Under the pieces are notes generated by a model. That model saw nothing but the letters and a program-made list of their open reading frames with translations. It did no database searches and was not told the DNA's origin. Both the position numbers and the translations under genes were made by a program. From Streptomyces sp. NBC_01294 (lineage in GTDB: Bacteria; Actinomycetota; Actinomycetes; Streptomycetales; Streptomycetaceae), in NCBI RefSeq assembly GCF_035917235.1, contig NZ_CP108423.1, positions 7,779,501 through 7,843,500 of the forward strand: a stretch of DNA of 64,000 nt, in the 5' to 3' direction. Positions 45,266 through 54,447 of the stretch are shown here, piece by piece. Every line of letters starts with the position of its first letter. Position 1 is the first letter of the stretch.

Positions 45266-45271
45266 CGTCAC

Positions 45272-46669
45272 ATGATCGAGGGGGAATTCGCGGCACCGTC
45301 ACCGGGCGGGCTCGCCGACGAGGTCGCGGCCGTGCTGGCCGACCGGCGCGACCCCGGCGTGGAGACGTTCGAACGCGTGCTCAACGCCGTGGTGAGTCAC
45401 GCCTACCGGGACCGGGAGGCAGTGACCGCGGCGCTGCGGTCCGTCCCGCGTGAGGTGACGGTGATGTCGCACTCCCAGGTGCGCTCGGTCGCCGGCATCG
45501 TCGGCGCCGCGGTGGGGCCGGTACGAGCCGACGAGTCCTGGGAGAACGCCGGGGCGGGCTGGCTGGAGCTGTGCCGACACGCGGCGCTCGACTACGTCGC
45601 GGGAGCGCGCCTCGTGGAACTGGGCGCGCGGCTGCGGGCCGGTGATCCCGTTCCGTTCCTGCTGTCCGTGCCGAGCAGGCCGACCGGGGCGGTGGAGCCG
45701 CACGAACTGGTCGCGCGCCTCGCCGAGTACGGGCGGCTGGGCGTCCGGCCCGGCCCGGCGGACCTGGGGCAGGCGCTGCTGCGCTGCGGCGGACCGATCG
45801 AGCCCGAAGTGGTGCGCGCCGCGGAGAAGCTGGAGCTGGAGGAGGGGCCCCGGGTGGCCGCCTGGCTGCGGCAGGGCGGTCTGCCCCCACCGGCGTGGTG
45901 GCGGGAGCGTGAGTCCGGTGAGCCCGAGCGCCCGAGCAAGCGCCGGGGAGCACGGACAGGCCGCAGGATCCTGGTGGGTCACGAGGCGGTCGAGGGCCGC
46001 GGTGCCTTCCCCCGGCGTTTCTGGTCGCTGTTCCGGACGTTCGAGCCGCACATCGGCTGCCCCCACGCGTCCCTGCCGGACGGCCGGGACGCGCACACCG
46101 TCGCGACCCTGCCCTGGCACCCGGAGATCGCCGCGGCCCGGCTGCTGACGGGTGTCGCCTCGGCGGCCGACCAGGACGGCCCGGGAGCGCCCGTGTTCCT
46201 GGAAGCGCTGGCCGCGGCCGAGGGCCCGGCCGGCCCTGCGGTGCACCTGGCCGTCGCGTACGGACTCGCCTCCGGCCGCGAGCGGGACCGGGAGGCCGCC
46301 GCGCGGGCACTGGTCCTGCTGGCCTCGCGGGGCCGGCTGGACGGGGAGCTGCTGGGCCGGGAGACGACCGAACTCGTGGGGCTGGGCACGTTGAAGGTGC
46401 CCCTGCTGACCGAGTCGCTACGGGCGGCGGCCGCCCTGCCCCAAGGAGCCGCGGCGGTGTGGGCGGTCCTGGCCCCGGCGCTCCCGGGCCTCCTGGCGTG
46501 CACCCGGCCGCAGGCGCACGGGGCGCTGCTGGCCGTCGCGGCGGACTCCGCTCGGCTGTCGGGCGCGCACGGGGAGTTGCCCGAGGTCACCGCTCTCGCG
46601 CAGCGGCCGGGTTCGTCGCAGCTGCTCAAGCAGGCCCGGCGCCTGCGCGACACGCTGGCCGTGCGCTGA
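45272..46669 (+). CDS. helical-repeat hypothetical protein, 465 aa, possibly DUF6493-related
   Basis: No catalytic motif is recognised. The C-terminal part (about 280-465) has runs of paired helices (AARALVLLASRGRLDGELLG, then LKVPLLTESLRAAAALPQG, then AAAVWAVLAPALPGLLA) that resemble the C-terminal region of DUF6493 proteins, as far as I recall. That family is usually longer (around 900 residues) and lies near SWIM and MoxR-type genes, none of which is seen here. The middle has an Arg-rich linker (RERESGEPERPSKRRGART). The start follows TAGCCT by six bases. Confidence 0.5.
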   Translation: MIEGEFAAPSPGGLADEVAAVLADRRDPGVETFERVLNAVVSHAYRDREAVTAALRSVPREVTVMSHSQVRSVAGIVGAAVGPVRADESWENAGAGWLELCRHAALDYVAGARLVELGARLRAGDPVPFLLSVPSRPTGAVEPHELVARLAEYGRLGVRPGPADLGQALLRCGGPIEPEVVRAAEKLELEEGPRVAAWLRQGGLPPPAWWRERESGEPERPSKRRGARTGRRILVGHEAVEGRGAFPRRFWSLFRTFEPHIGCPHASLPDGRDAHTVATLPWHPEIAAARLLTGVASAADQDGPGAPVFLEALAAAEGPAGPAVHLAVAYGLASGRERDREAAARALVLLASRGRLDGELLGRETTELVGLGTLKVPLLTESLRAAAALPQGAAAVWAVLAPALPGLLACTRPQAHGALLAVAADSARLSGAHGELPEVTALAQRPGSSQLLKQARRLRDTLAVR

Positions 46670-46810
46670 CCGCGGGGCCGACGGCGTCCTCGGCCGGCCG
46701 CCCGACGGGGCCGGTGGCGCCGCCTCCGCGCCGTGCAGCGCGCGGCGCCGGGGCGCCCGGGTACCGGACGTACTCGGGCGCCCCGAACCATGCGTGACCC
46801 GGGAGGGAGC

Positions 46811-47482
46811 TCAGGCCCCGGCGCCGGCGAGGCGGCGCATCGTGTCCATGAGCTCGGGCGGCGGGGCGATGCTCATCGTCTTGGTCTCGTCGTCGAGGAC
46901 GGTGATCGTGGTCAGGCTGCCCGCCCGCCACCAGAACACCCGCGGCGAGAGGCTTCCGGGGCCGTTCTCGTAGGCGCCGAGGCCGAACTGGGCGAGGTCG
47001 TTGACGGCCTCGCCCACGTGGTGGTCGGCGAGCGGGTAGAAGACGAGGTTGTGCCGGTTCGGAACCGTCAGCAGCGCTCCCTCGGCGGGGATTTCGGGAC
47101 CGCCCGCGGCGCGGACCGCCTCCTCGAAGACGAGTGCCTTGCTGGCGGCGTACACGGACTCGCCGCCGATGATGTGGAGGACGGCGCCGCCGGGCCGCTC
47201 CAGCGTGTCGTAACCCACCGGTTCGGCGAGCAGGTTGGCGCGCGCGGCCGCGTAGAGCACGTCGCGGTCCACCCGGGCGACGTCCTGGTCGTCCAGCAGG
47301 CGGACGCTGTCCGGGGTGTCGTACGCGATGCCCTCCAGCAGGTCGGTGGCCACGGGCCGCAGGTAGCCGAACTGGTGGGCGGCCTCCGCCGGTATGGTCG
47401 CGGCGGCGGCCAGCCGCAGGTAGACGTGGCGCAGCGGGTCCGCGGCCGCGTCCGGGGTGGTGGGGGGCGTCTGGTCGGTCAT
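46811..47482 (-). CDS. hypothetical protein, 223 aa, weakly DUF1444-like
   Basis: The middle part reads YAAARANLLAEPVGYDTLER, then AASKALVFEEAVRAAGG and VPNRHNLVFYPLADH. The alternation of ANLL, an aromatic Gly-Gly loop and VPNR vaguely recalls DUF1444/YtpQ, which carries DxxY, AA and VPNRD. This is resemblance only. It has no signal or helix in the membrane. It has a Pro/Thr-rich N-terminus. No operon; convergent with the 465-aa gene. Confidence 0.55.
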   Translation of the reverse strand: MTDQTPPTTPDAAADPLRHVYLRLAAAATIPAEAAHQFGYLRPVATDLLEGIAYDTPDSVRLLDDQDVARVDRDVLYAAARANLLAEPVGYDTLERPGGAVLHIIGGESVYAASKALVFEEAVRAAGGPEIPAEGALLTVPNRHNLVFYPLADHHVGEAVNDLAQFGLGAYENGPGSLSPRVFWWRAGSLTTITVLDDETKTMSIAPPPELMDTMRRLAGAGA

Positions 47483-47868
47483 GCGTGCTTCCTTCGGCAG
47501 TGTCGGTGGTCGGCCGCGCCCGGCGTGGCGCGCCCGCCGGGTGGGCCGGCGCTGCCGTGCGGACCGGAGCGGGGCACCCCGGCGTGTCCGGCCGCCTGGC
47601 CGACGGCCGACCGACCGGGCCCGGCGGGAGGTCAGGGGCCGGCCGCACCGGCGGACCGTCCTTGCGGGGCGCGTCCCTGTCTGCGGGTCAGGTCCGGGAT
47701 CAACCGGACACAGGCACCGTATCAGCGCGTTGTGGAGGGCTGCGGTCCGGGCCGGATGGGCCGATGTGAGCGGGCCTGGGGCCAGCGGGCCGATACGGGC
47801 GGGCCTGGGTCAGCGGGCCGGAACAGACGGGCTGAGCAGCCCCGGCCGCTGTGGTCGTGGGCGCCGGG
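47483..47868. other. gap of 386 bases with a 22-base direct repeat
   Basis: No supported gene is present. Two near-identical copies of a 22-23 base GC-rich unit (beginning GCGGGCCTGGG, ending CAGCGGGCCG) lie at 47770-47792 and 47799-47820. They are short of a recognisable hairpin and lie just beyond the stop of the secreted nuclease-fold gene. Confidence 0.55.
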
Positions 47869-48822
47869 TCAGGTGGTGGCCGAGACGCGCAGCAGGTTGT
47901 GGTCCGAGACGGCCGTGTCGAGGGGGAGGGCGTCGGCGCTCGCCGTGCCGAAGTGCGGGGCGCTGAGGAAGAGGTAGTCGAGCTTCTTCGCGCCGAAGGT
48001 CACCTCGCCCGACCGGCATGCGGAGGTTGTGGCAGGTGGGCAGACGGCGGCGTCGAAGAACTCGGGGTCGCTCTCGTCGGCCTCGGTGAAGGCCCCGTCG
48101 GCACCGTCCCCCCGCTCCGGCCGGTAGAAGCGCGACAGCGTGGCGGTGCGTGGGGAGTGGTTGAAGTCTCCGCCGAGGACGACCGTGAACCCTTCGTCCA
48201 GCCACCGGCGGGCCTGCGCCGCCAGCCGGTCGGCTTCGGGCACCGCGAGGGTGCCGTCGTCCCAGTAGAGGTGTACCGAGCAGGACCAGGTGGGCCGGTC
48301 CGCCAGGGAGTTCAGGGCGCAGGGCACCGTGATCGGCTCGCGTTCGCCGCCCACCGTCAGGTCGAGTTCGGCCGTGTCCGAGACCGGGCCGCGTACGAGC
48401 ACGGCGTTCCCGTACGCGTGGCCCTCGCAGATGGCCGGGTTCCCGGCCGGGAGCGTGGCGGAGTGGAACCCGGCGTATCCGAGCGGGCCCAGGCGGTCGA
48501 GGAGCCCGCGGTACTGGTGCTCGCAGACCTCTTGGAGGAAGAGCTGGTCGGCGTCCCAGCCGCCGGGTTCGGCCTCGGCGGCCACGGCCGCGATCCGGCG
48601 CGCCGGATCGTACGGGGGACTGGAGCACATGTTGCCGCAGATGTTGTAGCTGGTCAGCCGGACCGTCCCGGCAGCCGCGGCGGCAGCAGCGGCAACAGAT
48701 GCGGCGGCGGCCGAGGCTACGGCGGCAGGGGCCGCGGCAGCGGGCGGTCCGGGCGGGACGAGGACACAGAACGTGGCGGCGGTGAAGGCGAGGGCGGCCA
48801 GGGTGGGAGGGGTTCGGCGCAC
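47869..48822 (-). CDS. secreted endonuclease/exonuclease/phosphatase-fold protein
   Basis: 317 residues. A signal peptide (ALAFTAATFCVLVPPGPPAA) leads an Ala-rich stretch of about 25 residues. The EEP fold shows RLTSYNICGN at the start, the Glu of QEVCEHQYRG, GGDFNHSP (Asp and Asn), and SDHNLLRV at the end with the catalytic His. These are the metal-dependent DNase I-like residues. It acts outside the cell, possibly as a nuclease or phosphodiesterase. Cysteine pairs suggest disulphides. No operon. Confidence 0.9.
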   Translation of the reverse strand: MRRTPPTLAALAFTAATFCVLVPPGPPAAAAPAAVASAAAASVAAAAAAAAGTVRLTSYNICGNMCSSPPYDPARRIAAVAAEAEPGGWDADQLFLQEVCEHQYRGLLDRLGPLGYAGFHSATLPAGNPAICEGHAYGNAVLVRGPVSDTAELDLTVGGEREPITVPCALNSLADRPTWSCSVHLYWDDGTLAVPEADRLAAQARRWLDEGFTVVLGGDFNHSPRTATLSRFYRPERGDGADGAFTEADESDPEFFDAAVCPPATTSACRSGEVTFGAKKLDYLFLSAPHFGTASADALPLDTAVSDHNLLRVSATT

Positions 48823-48959
48823 ACCCGTGATGCTTCCCGCAGGCGCTCCGGCTACCCCGACATCGGTTGCTCGTACGCCAGAAGCCGCCAGAAGCCCGCC
48901 AGAAGCCCCCTATGGACGCATCGCCTGATTCTCGCTGGTGGGGCCGGGAACGTCCCGGC

Positions 48960-48965
48960 TAGCAT
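48960..48965 (+). promoter_or_regulatory. candidate -10 of a leaderless promoter (TAGCAT)
   Basis: TAGCAT lies six bases before the ATG of the 1583-residue HEAT gene at 48972, which has no ribosome site. Confidence 0.45.
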
Positions 48966-48971
48966 CCGACG

Positions 48972-51900
48972 ATGACGACGCCGGCAGACAAGTCCTTCCA
49001 CGATGCGTTGTGTCGAGCCGACGTCGACTGGCTGACCGGCCATCTTGACGCGCGGCTCTGCACGCCGGCCGTCTTCGGACGTCTCCTCCGGCACGGCGAT
49101 CCCCGCCTGCGGCACCTCGGGTTGTTCCTTCTGGCCGAGCGCGTCACGTCGGGCCGGACGGGCGACGAGTTCGAGACGACCGAGTTCGAGATGGCCGAGT
49201 TCGCCGGGCTGCTGCCGGCATCCGTGGAGGGACCTCCGGAGGCGGCGCTCCTCCTTGCGCGGCTCCACGAGCGACTGGGGCCGTACCTCCGGGGAGGTGG
49301 CCGGCCGTCGTGGCGTACGGCCGACCTGCCGGCCCGGGTACGGATCGCCTGGCTGCGCGCTGAGCTTCTGAACGAGCCGACCGCGATCCGCAAGGAGCCT
49401 CCCGGCGAACTGCTCTACCAGGCCGTGCGGGAAACGACCCTCACCCGGGTGCACCGGCCCGAGCAGCTCGTGGACGAGCTGGTGGACAGCGGCGACGCGG
49501 TGTTGCAGGCCGAGGCACTGCGGCTGGCCCGCGAAGGGCTGCACGCCGGTCTGCTGGCCCCCGCACTCGTGCGCGAACGTCTGATCAGCCTGCTCGGTGC
49601 CGCCGGCGCAGACGTCGTCGCCGCAACCCTGGGCGAACTCGGCCAGCCATGGGCGGCGTTGGACGGCCTGCCGCCGGGACTGCTGTCTCCCTTCCTCGCT
49701 GCCGCTGCGGTGCACACCCATCCCCAGGTGGCCGATGCCGCACTCGCGGCTGCGGCCCATCACAGGCACGGCGTCCTGCTGCGGCAGGTCGTCGAGGACC
49801 CCGGCCTGCCGCCGGGCCTTCGCCGGCGCGCGATGGAACTGTTCGGTGACCTGGCGGACCGCGGTGACATCGGCGCGGTGACGGCCATCGCCGCCCGGGA
49901 CACGTTGCTGCTCGGCGGGCCGGCGCTGACGTGCCTGCGCGGGCTGCACCGGCGCGGGCACTTCCCGGACGCTCCGCACGTCCCGTCCCTCATCGGCCTG
50001 GCGCTGGCCGACCACTCGATTCCGGCCCACGAGGTCGCCACGATCCTGTTCACCTGCCGACAGGTGATGTTCCGCGTACTGGTGGACGCGGCCGCCGACG
50101 ATCCGAGCTGGCCGCGGCGGCTCACACTGCTGGTCGCCCTGGCCCGGCAGGGGACGGGGGAGCTGCCGATCGGGGACGCGATCGCACGCCTTCTTCCCTC
50201 GGCTCCCGCCCCGGGGCCGTTCCTCGACGCGATCCGCGCGCTGCGCCATGCGGAGGCCGAAGACGCCGTGATCGCTCTCCTGCCATCGGCGCCGGCAGCC
50301 GCCCTGGGAGCGCTGGAGGCCATCGGCGGGCCCCGGACGGTGACAGCGCTGAGAGACGGGCTCGGTCTGGCCACGGACGAGAGCGTGGGTGTGATCGCAC
50401 CGCATCTGCGCGCGGTGCGCCACCGCGCCCTTGAAGTGCTGTGGCATCTGACGCACGATCCGTCCCAGCGGCGCGGCCTCCTCGTCCGCCTCGATCCCGC
50501 CGATCTGCCGGCGCGCATCGCGGCGGATCTCGGTGGCCCGGACGAGCAGGAACTGGCCCTGCTGAGTTCCCACCTGGACCCGGACGAGCCGGTGGCGGCG
50601 CTGTGCAGGCTGGCGGCCCACGGCGGCGCCGGAACGCTGCCGGTCATCGCGGACCTGCTCCTGCGCATCGTGGCCGAGCTGGCGGTGTCCTGGGAGCCGG
50701 GCGCAAGCACCCCGCGGGACGAGAGCGGACAGCCGGCCGGGGAGCCCGTGGTACCCCAGGAGATCCTGCACGCCCTCCGTGGCCTGGGCCGTCGTCTCCA
50801 CGAGCGGGGACGGATCAGGCCGTCCTGCCTGCTCGACGCGGCGACTCCGGACGAGGCCGGACACGCCCTCGTCGCGACCCTGGCGCTGGATCTGCTGGAC
50901 CGGCCCGGACTGTCGAGCGGCGAGCAGGCGATCCTGCTCGAACTCCTGCTCCGTGCCCCGTACGCGGGAACCCGCGCGCGGGCACACCGCCTGCTGCGGC
51001 ACCGGGACCGGCGCGTGCGCAAGCAGGTGATCGCGTTGCTCGCCCGCGACGCCACGGGGGACGACGCACAGGCGTTGTCGGCGACCCTGATCACGCTGAC
51101 CGCCGCCCAGGACATCCAGACCGTCCGGCAGGCGCTGCTCGCCCTCGGTCACGCGCGGGCCCGCTGGGCCTCGACCGCGATCGCCGCATGTCTCGGCCAT
51201 CCGAACATGAACATCAAGAAGACCGCCGCCGGGGTTCTCGTCCGCGCGAGCTCGCCCACGGCGGTGCCGGCCCTGCTCTTCTGGCTCGGGCAGCACGACA
51301 ATCCAGGCCTGCGCGGCACGCTCGTCGAGGCGCTGCGCGCCATCCTCGGCGACGCGTACCCGGCGACCGTCCTCGCGGCCGCCGAACACAGCGAAGGCGG
51401 TCGCGCCCGCGAACTGCTGCTGGCAGGCCTCGACGGCGTCCTCTCCGCGCGCTCGGTCCTCGCACTGGACGACCAGGCGTCACGGGTCGCACCGACCCTG
51501 CTCACCCTGGTGGCGACCCGTCACGTCGGCCTCGCTTCCGGGACGGTCGAGGACCTGTCGACGGCCCTGGCCAAGCACGGGATCGCCACGCCCGCCGCGC
51601 CAAGCCCCGGGGCGGACCGCGGAGCGGACCTCGACATCAGGTCGCTGACCACGGAGGGCTGGAATCCGCCCGTCGCGCTACGCCTCGCCGTACGGCACGA
51701 GCTGCCGCACCCCACCCGGCTGCGGGTGCTGCGGCCCATGCTGCCGGACTGGCTTCGCCTGGCCGGCTCCGAACCCGCGGTCCGAGCTCGCGTACTGCGG
51801 CTCACGCTCCGGCTCTGCCCCGCACCGTGGACGACCGAGGAACTCGCGGCCTTCGCCCGCTCCATCCGGGTCCTGCTCGACGGGCTCGAAGGGCTCAACG

Positions 51901-53723
51901 GGCTCGACAGGCTCGACAGGCTCGACAGGCTCGAAGGCCTCGCCGAGGCCGAGGCGGAAGACCGGCACAGCCTCATCGCGGTACTCGAAGCGGTCGCGCC
52001 TACGCTGCCGACGGCTCTGAAGCCCGCGGTCGCCGACGTGGTACGCGGGCTGCCTGCCGCACCCGCGGGAAGCCCGGGGAGCCAGGGAGGCCCGGGAAGC
52101 CCGTCCACCTTGACGCTGCTCCGCAGTCTCGGCGCGGTGCTGGTCCGCGCCGACTTGGAGCAGGCACTCGCTTCGGCCCGGCTGGGCGCCCACCCCCGAA
52201 AGGCCGAGACCGCTGTGCTGCGGGACGCGTTCGCCGCCCCGCAGTCCCCGCAGTCCCCGCACCCCCTGCCGTCCCCGCAGTCCGTTGCGGCCACCGCGCC
52301 GGCCAGGGCCGAGGAGTGGCGAGCCGCGCTGGATGCCGCCGTACGCACACCGAGCGCCCTGGAGGAGTTCCGCCGACGCTGCGGGAAGCACGACGGCATC
52401 CCGGGCTCCCGGGACCGCCTGACCGCACTGATCGACGTCTACGCCTCCGCCGCGCCCGAGGTCCGCGCCGCCCTCATCGACTGGATGACGGACATCCAGC
52501 CCCTCGACGCACCACCCTGGACCATCGCCGAGACCACTCACGCGCCGCCGCCGCGACCGAGGACGGTTCGCATCGACGACCTCGACCAGCCTCGTTCGAC
52601 CGCATTGCGCGAGCGCCTGCTGGCCATGCTCCAGGCGTCCGCTCCGGACCGCCGGCACACTGCGGCTGTGGCGCTCCTGGCGTGGCCCGAGCCCGAGACC
52701 AGGCTTCCCGTACTCCGGGCGTTTCTGCACGGCCGCATCGACGTGCCCGTAGACGCCGACCTGGCCCGCACGCTGAGCGCCCTCGGTGAGCCGGAACTCC
52801 GCGGGGACGACGTTTTGCACGACCGGGTGGCCCTCGTGGCCGGCCGGCTCGACCCGTGCGACCTCGAACCGCTGGTCCCGCTGCTGCTGGACTGGTGGGA
52901 GCACGGCCCGCCGTCCAGCGGCTCCGCAGCCGGGCAGGCGCTGCGCCGGGTCCCCGCCGACGTGCTGGCGGAGCACCTCGGCGAACGCCTCGACGCGGGC
53001 GCCTGGGGGTTCCTCGACCTGCTCGTCGGGCGGTCCCTGCTGCGCACCCCTGCGCTGCAGCGGACCTGCCGGCGGCTGCGCGCAGAAGGGCGCGACGACC
53101 TCGCGGACCGGCTGCTCCTCGTCGACGGTCCGCTGCGCCGCCCGGACGCCGTACGGAAGGACGCCGCCGCGCTGGCCGCACTCCGCGACCGCGCCCCGGC
53201 CGCGTCGACAGGCGCGTCACGACCTCCGTCCCGGGAGGAGCTGCTGGCCCTGGCCCGTACCGGCGACCCGGTGCGGATACGCCGGGCACTCACGCGACTG
53301 ACCGAGGGACACAGCGGACCGGACCCGGACCGGGACCCCGGCCTGCGGAACCTGATCGGTGAGTTGCTCCATCACCCCAAGCCCAAGGTCCGCCTGCACG
53401 CCCACCGGACCTCGCGGGCCCTGCTGGACCGGCAGACCTACCTGCACCACACGTCGGTCCTGCTGGCCGACCCCCGGCCGGACGTGGTGCGCACGGCGAT
53501 CCGGATCCTCTGTCACGCGACCTGGGAGGCGGCGATCCCCGCCGTGACCGGATTGCTGGAGCACCCCCATCCCGTCGTCCGCAGGACCGCGGCCGAGGGG
53601 CTCATCTCCCTGGGCACGCCGGCGATCCCCGCTCTCCGGCATGCCGCCGACCACGTGCGTCCCGACAAGCGGTCCCTCTACACAGCGGTCCTCGAACAGA
53701 TCGTGACCGCCGAAGCCGAGTAG
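48972..53723 (+). CDS. giant HEAT-repeat protein, 1583 aa
   Basis: The whole chain is an array of paired helices with HEAT marks, for example HPQVADAALAAAAHHRHGVL, then HPNMNIKKTAAGVLVRASSP, and EHPHPVVRRTAAEGLISLG near the C-terminus. No kinase, ATPase or peptidase motif is seen, so a scaffold role is likely. Near residue 980 there is a run of nine-base repeats (about 51890-51945) coding for LDRLDRLDRL; a short CAGTCCCCG repeat lies around 52240. It is the largest gene in the window and has no partner on its transcript. The TAGCAT box six bases before the ATG suggests a leaderless start. Confidence 0.9.
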   Translation: MTTPADKSFHDALCRADVDWLTGHLDARLCTPAVFGRLLRHGDPRLRHLGLFLLAERVTSGRTGDEFETTEFEMAEFAGLLPASVEGPPEAALLLARLHERLGPYLRGGGRPSWRTADLPARVRIAWLRAELLNEPTAIRKEPPGELLYQAVRETTLTRVHRPEQLVDELVDSGDAVLQAEALRLAREGLHAGLLAPALVRERLISLLGAAGADVVAATLGELGQPWAALDGLPPGLLSPFLAAAAVHTHPQVADAALAAAAHHRHGVLLRQVVEDPGLPPGLRRRAMELFGDLADRGDIGAVTAIAARDTLLLGGPALTCLRGLHRRGHFPDAPHVPSLIGLALADHSIPAHEVATILFTCRQVMFRVLVDAAADDPSWPRRLTLLVALARQGTGELPIGDAIARLLPSAPAPGPFLDAIRALRHAEAEDAVIALLPSAPAAALGALEAIGGPRTVTALRDGLGLATDESVGVIAPHLRAVRHRALEVLWHLTHDPSQRRGLLVRLDPADLPARIAADLGGPDEQELALLSSHLDPDEPVAALCRLAAHGGAGTLPVIADLLLRIVAELAVSWEPGASTPRDESGQPAGEPVVPQEILHALRGLGRRLHERGRIRPSCLLDAATPDEAGHALVATLALDLLDRPGLSSGEQAILLELLLRAPYAGTRARAHRLLRHRDRRVRKQVIALLARDATGDDAQALSATLITLTAAQDIQTVRQALLALGHARARWASTAIAACLGHPNMNIKKTAAGVLVRASSPTAVPALLFWLGQHDNPGLRGTLVEALRAILGDAYPATVLAAAEHSEGGRARELLLAGLDGVLSARSVLALDDQASRVAPTLLTLVATRHVGLASGTVEDLSTALAKHGIATPAAPSPGADRGADLDIRSLTTEGWNPPVALRLAVRHELPHPTRLRVLRPMLPDWLRLAGSEPAVRARVLRLTLRLCPAPWTTEELAAFARSIRVLLDGLEGLNGLDRLDRLDRLEGLAEAEAEDRHSLIAVLEAVAPTLPTALKPAVADVVRGLPAAPAGSPGSQGGPGSPSTLTLLRSLGAVLVRADLEQALASARLGAHPRKAETAVLRDAFAAPQSPQSPHPLPSPQSVAATAPARAEEWRAALDAAVRTPSALEEFRRRCGKHDGIPGSRDRLTALIDVYASAAPEVRAALIDWMTDIQPLDAPPWTIAETTHAPPPRPRTVRIDDLDQPRSTALRERLLAMLQASAPDRRHTAAVALLAWPEPETRLPVLRAFLHGRIDVPVDADLARTLSALGEPELRGDDVLHDRVALVAGRLDPCDLEPLVPLLLDWWEHGPPSSGSAAGQALRRVPADVLAEHLGERLDAGAWGFLDLLVGRSLLRTPALQRTCRRLRAEGRDDLADRLLLVDGPLRRPDAVRKDAAALAALRDRAPAASTGASRPPSREELLALARTGDPVRIRRALTRLTEGHSGPDPDRDPGLRNLIGELLHHPKPKVRLHAHRTSRALLDRQTYLHHTSVLLADPRPDVVRTAIRILCHATWEAAIPAVTGLLEHPHPVVRRTAAEGLISLGTPAIPALRHAADHVRPDKRSLYTAVLEQIVTAEAE

Positions 53724-53757
53724 CGCCTGAGGAGGCGTGAGGCATGAGGCGCGAGAC

Positions 53758-53793
53758 TTGACCGGCGAAAGTGTGAGTGGTTAAGTACTCACA
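53758..53793 (+). promoter_or_regulatory. promoter with overlapping TetR operator (tetR)
   Basis: TTGACC (53758-53763) and TTAAGT (53781-53786) are 17 bases apart, and the ATG at 53793 lies six bases beyond, so the transcript likely starts at the ATG. A dyad TGTGAGT (53772-53778) and ACTCACA (53787-53793) covers the -10 and the start codon, which fits autorepression. Confidence 0.65.
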
Positions 53794-54359
53794 TGAAGCC
53801 GGAACGTCCCCGCCAGTTGTCCACCGCCGAAGAGCGCCGCGCGACGGTGCTGCACACCGCCATCGGCGCCTTCGCCGCACGCGGCTACTTCGGTACCACC
53901 ACCACCGAGGTCGCCAAGGCGGCCGGCATCTCCCAGGCGTACGTCTACCGGCTGTTCCCGAGCAAGGAGTCGCTGTTCGTCGCCGTGGTGGAGCACTGCT
54001 TCGTGCAGGTGCGGGCCAGCCTGGAGCGGGCCGCGACCGAGGCTCCGGGGAGCAGCGCGGAAGCGGTGCTGGCGGCGATGGGCGAGTCCTACGCCAGGCT
54101 GATCAGCGACAACGACCTGATGCTGATCCAGCTCCAGGCGCAGGCGGCCGCGGCCTCCGAACCGGCGGTGCGCGAGGTCGTGCGCCAGGGCTACGCCCGC
54201 CTGGTGGAGTACGTACGGGGTGCCTCGGGCGGCAGTGAGCAGCAGGTCCAGGAGTTCTTCGCCCGCGGCATGCTGTGTCACCTGATCGCCTCGACGGGGG
54301 CGGACCAGGTGGACGCCCCCTGGAGCCGGACCCTGTCGGCGGGCATCAGGCACTACTGA
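53793..54359 (+). CDS. TetR-family transcriptional regulator
   Basis: 188 residues. The DNA-binding part is RRATVLHTAIGAFAARGYFG, then VAKAAGISQAYVYRLFPSKE, a canonical TetR helix-turn-helix with YRLF. The C-terminal ligand domain is helical and of the DHA2-efflux-associated type. It lies 88 bases before an MFS gene whose start carries a similar operator (TGTGAGTGGTT), so it likely controls that pump, the SRPBCC gene and the carotenoid oxygenase. The operator overlaps its own ATG. Confidence 0.9.
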   Translation: MKPERPRQLSTAEERRATVLHTAIGAFAARGYFGTTTTEVAKAAGISQAYVYRLFPSKESLFVAVVEHCFVQVRASLERAATEAPGSSAEAVLAAMGESYARLISDNDLMLIQLQAQAAAASEPAVREVVRQGYARLVEYVRGASGGSEQQVQEFFARGMLCHLIASTGADQVDAPWSRTLSAGIRHY

Positions 54360-54427
54360 GCCCGCGGCCCGGTCCGACGGGTGCTGTTGGCGGGGCATCG
54401 CTGCCCCGCCTCTTCTTCGGCCAAATC

Positions 54428-54447
54428 TGTGAGTGGTTGACCACACA
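54428..54447 (+). promoter_or_regulatory. second operator-like site at the MFS start
   Basis: TGTGAGTGGTTGACCACACA ends immediately before the ATG at 54448. Its first eleven bases are identical to the start of the tetR operator (TGTGAGTGGTT), and it contains the inner dyad GTGGT/ACCAC. A second site of one regulator is likely. No -35/-10 pair is obvious. Confidence 0.6.
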
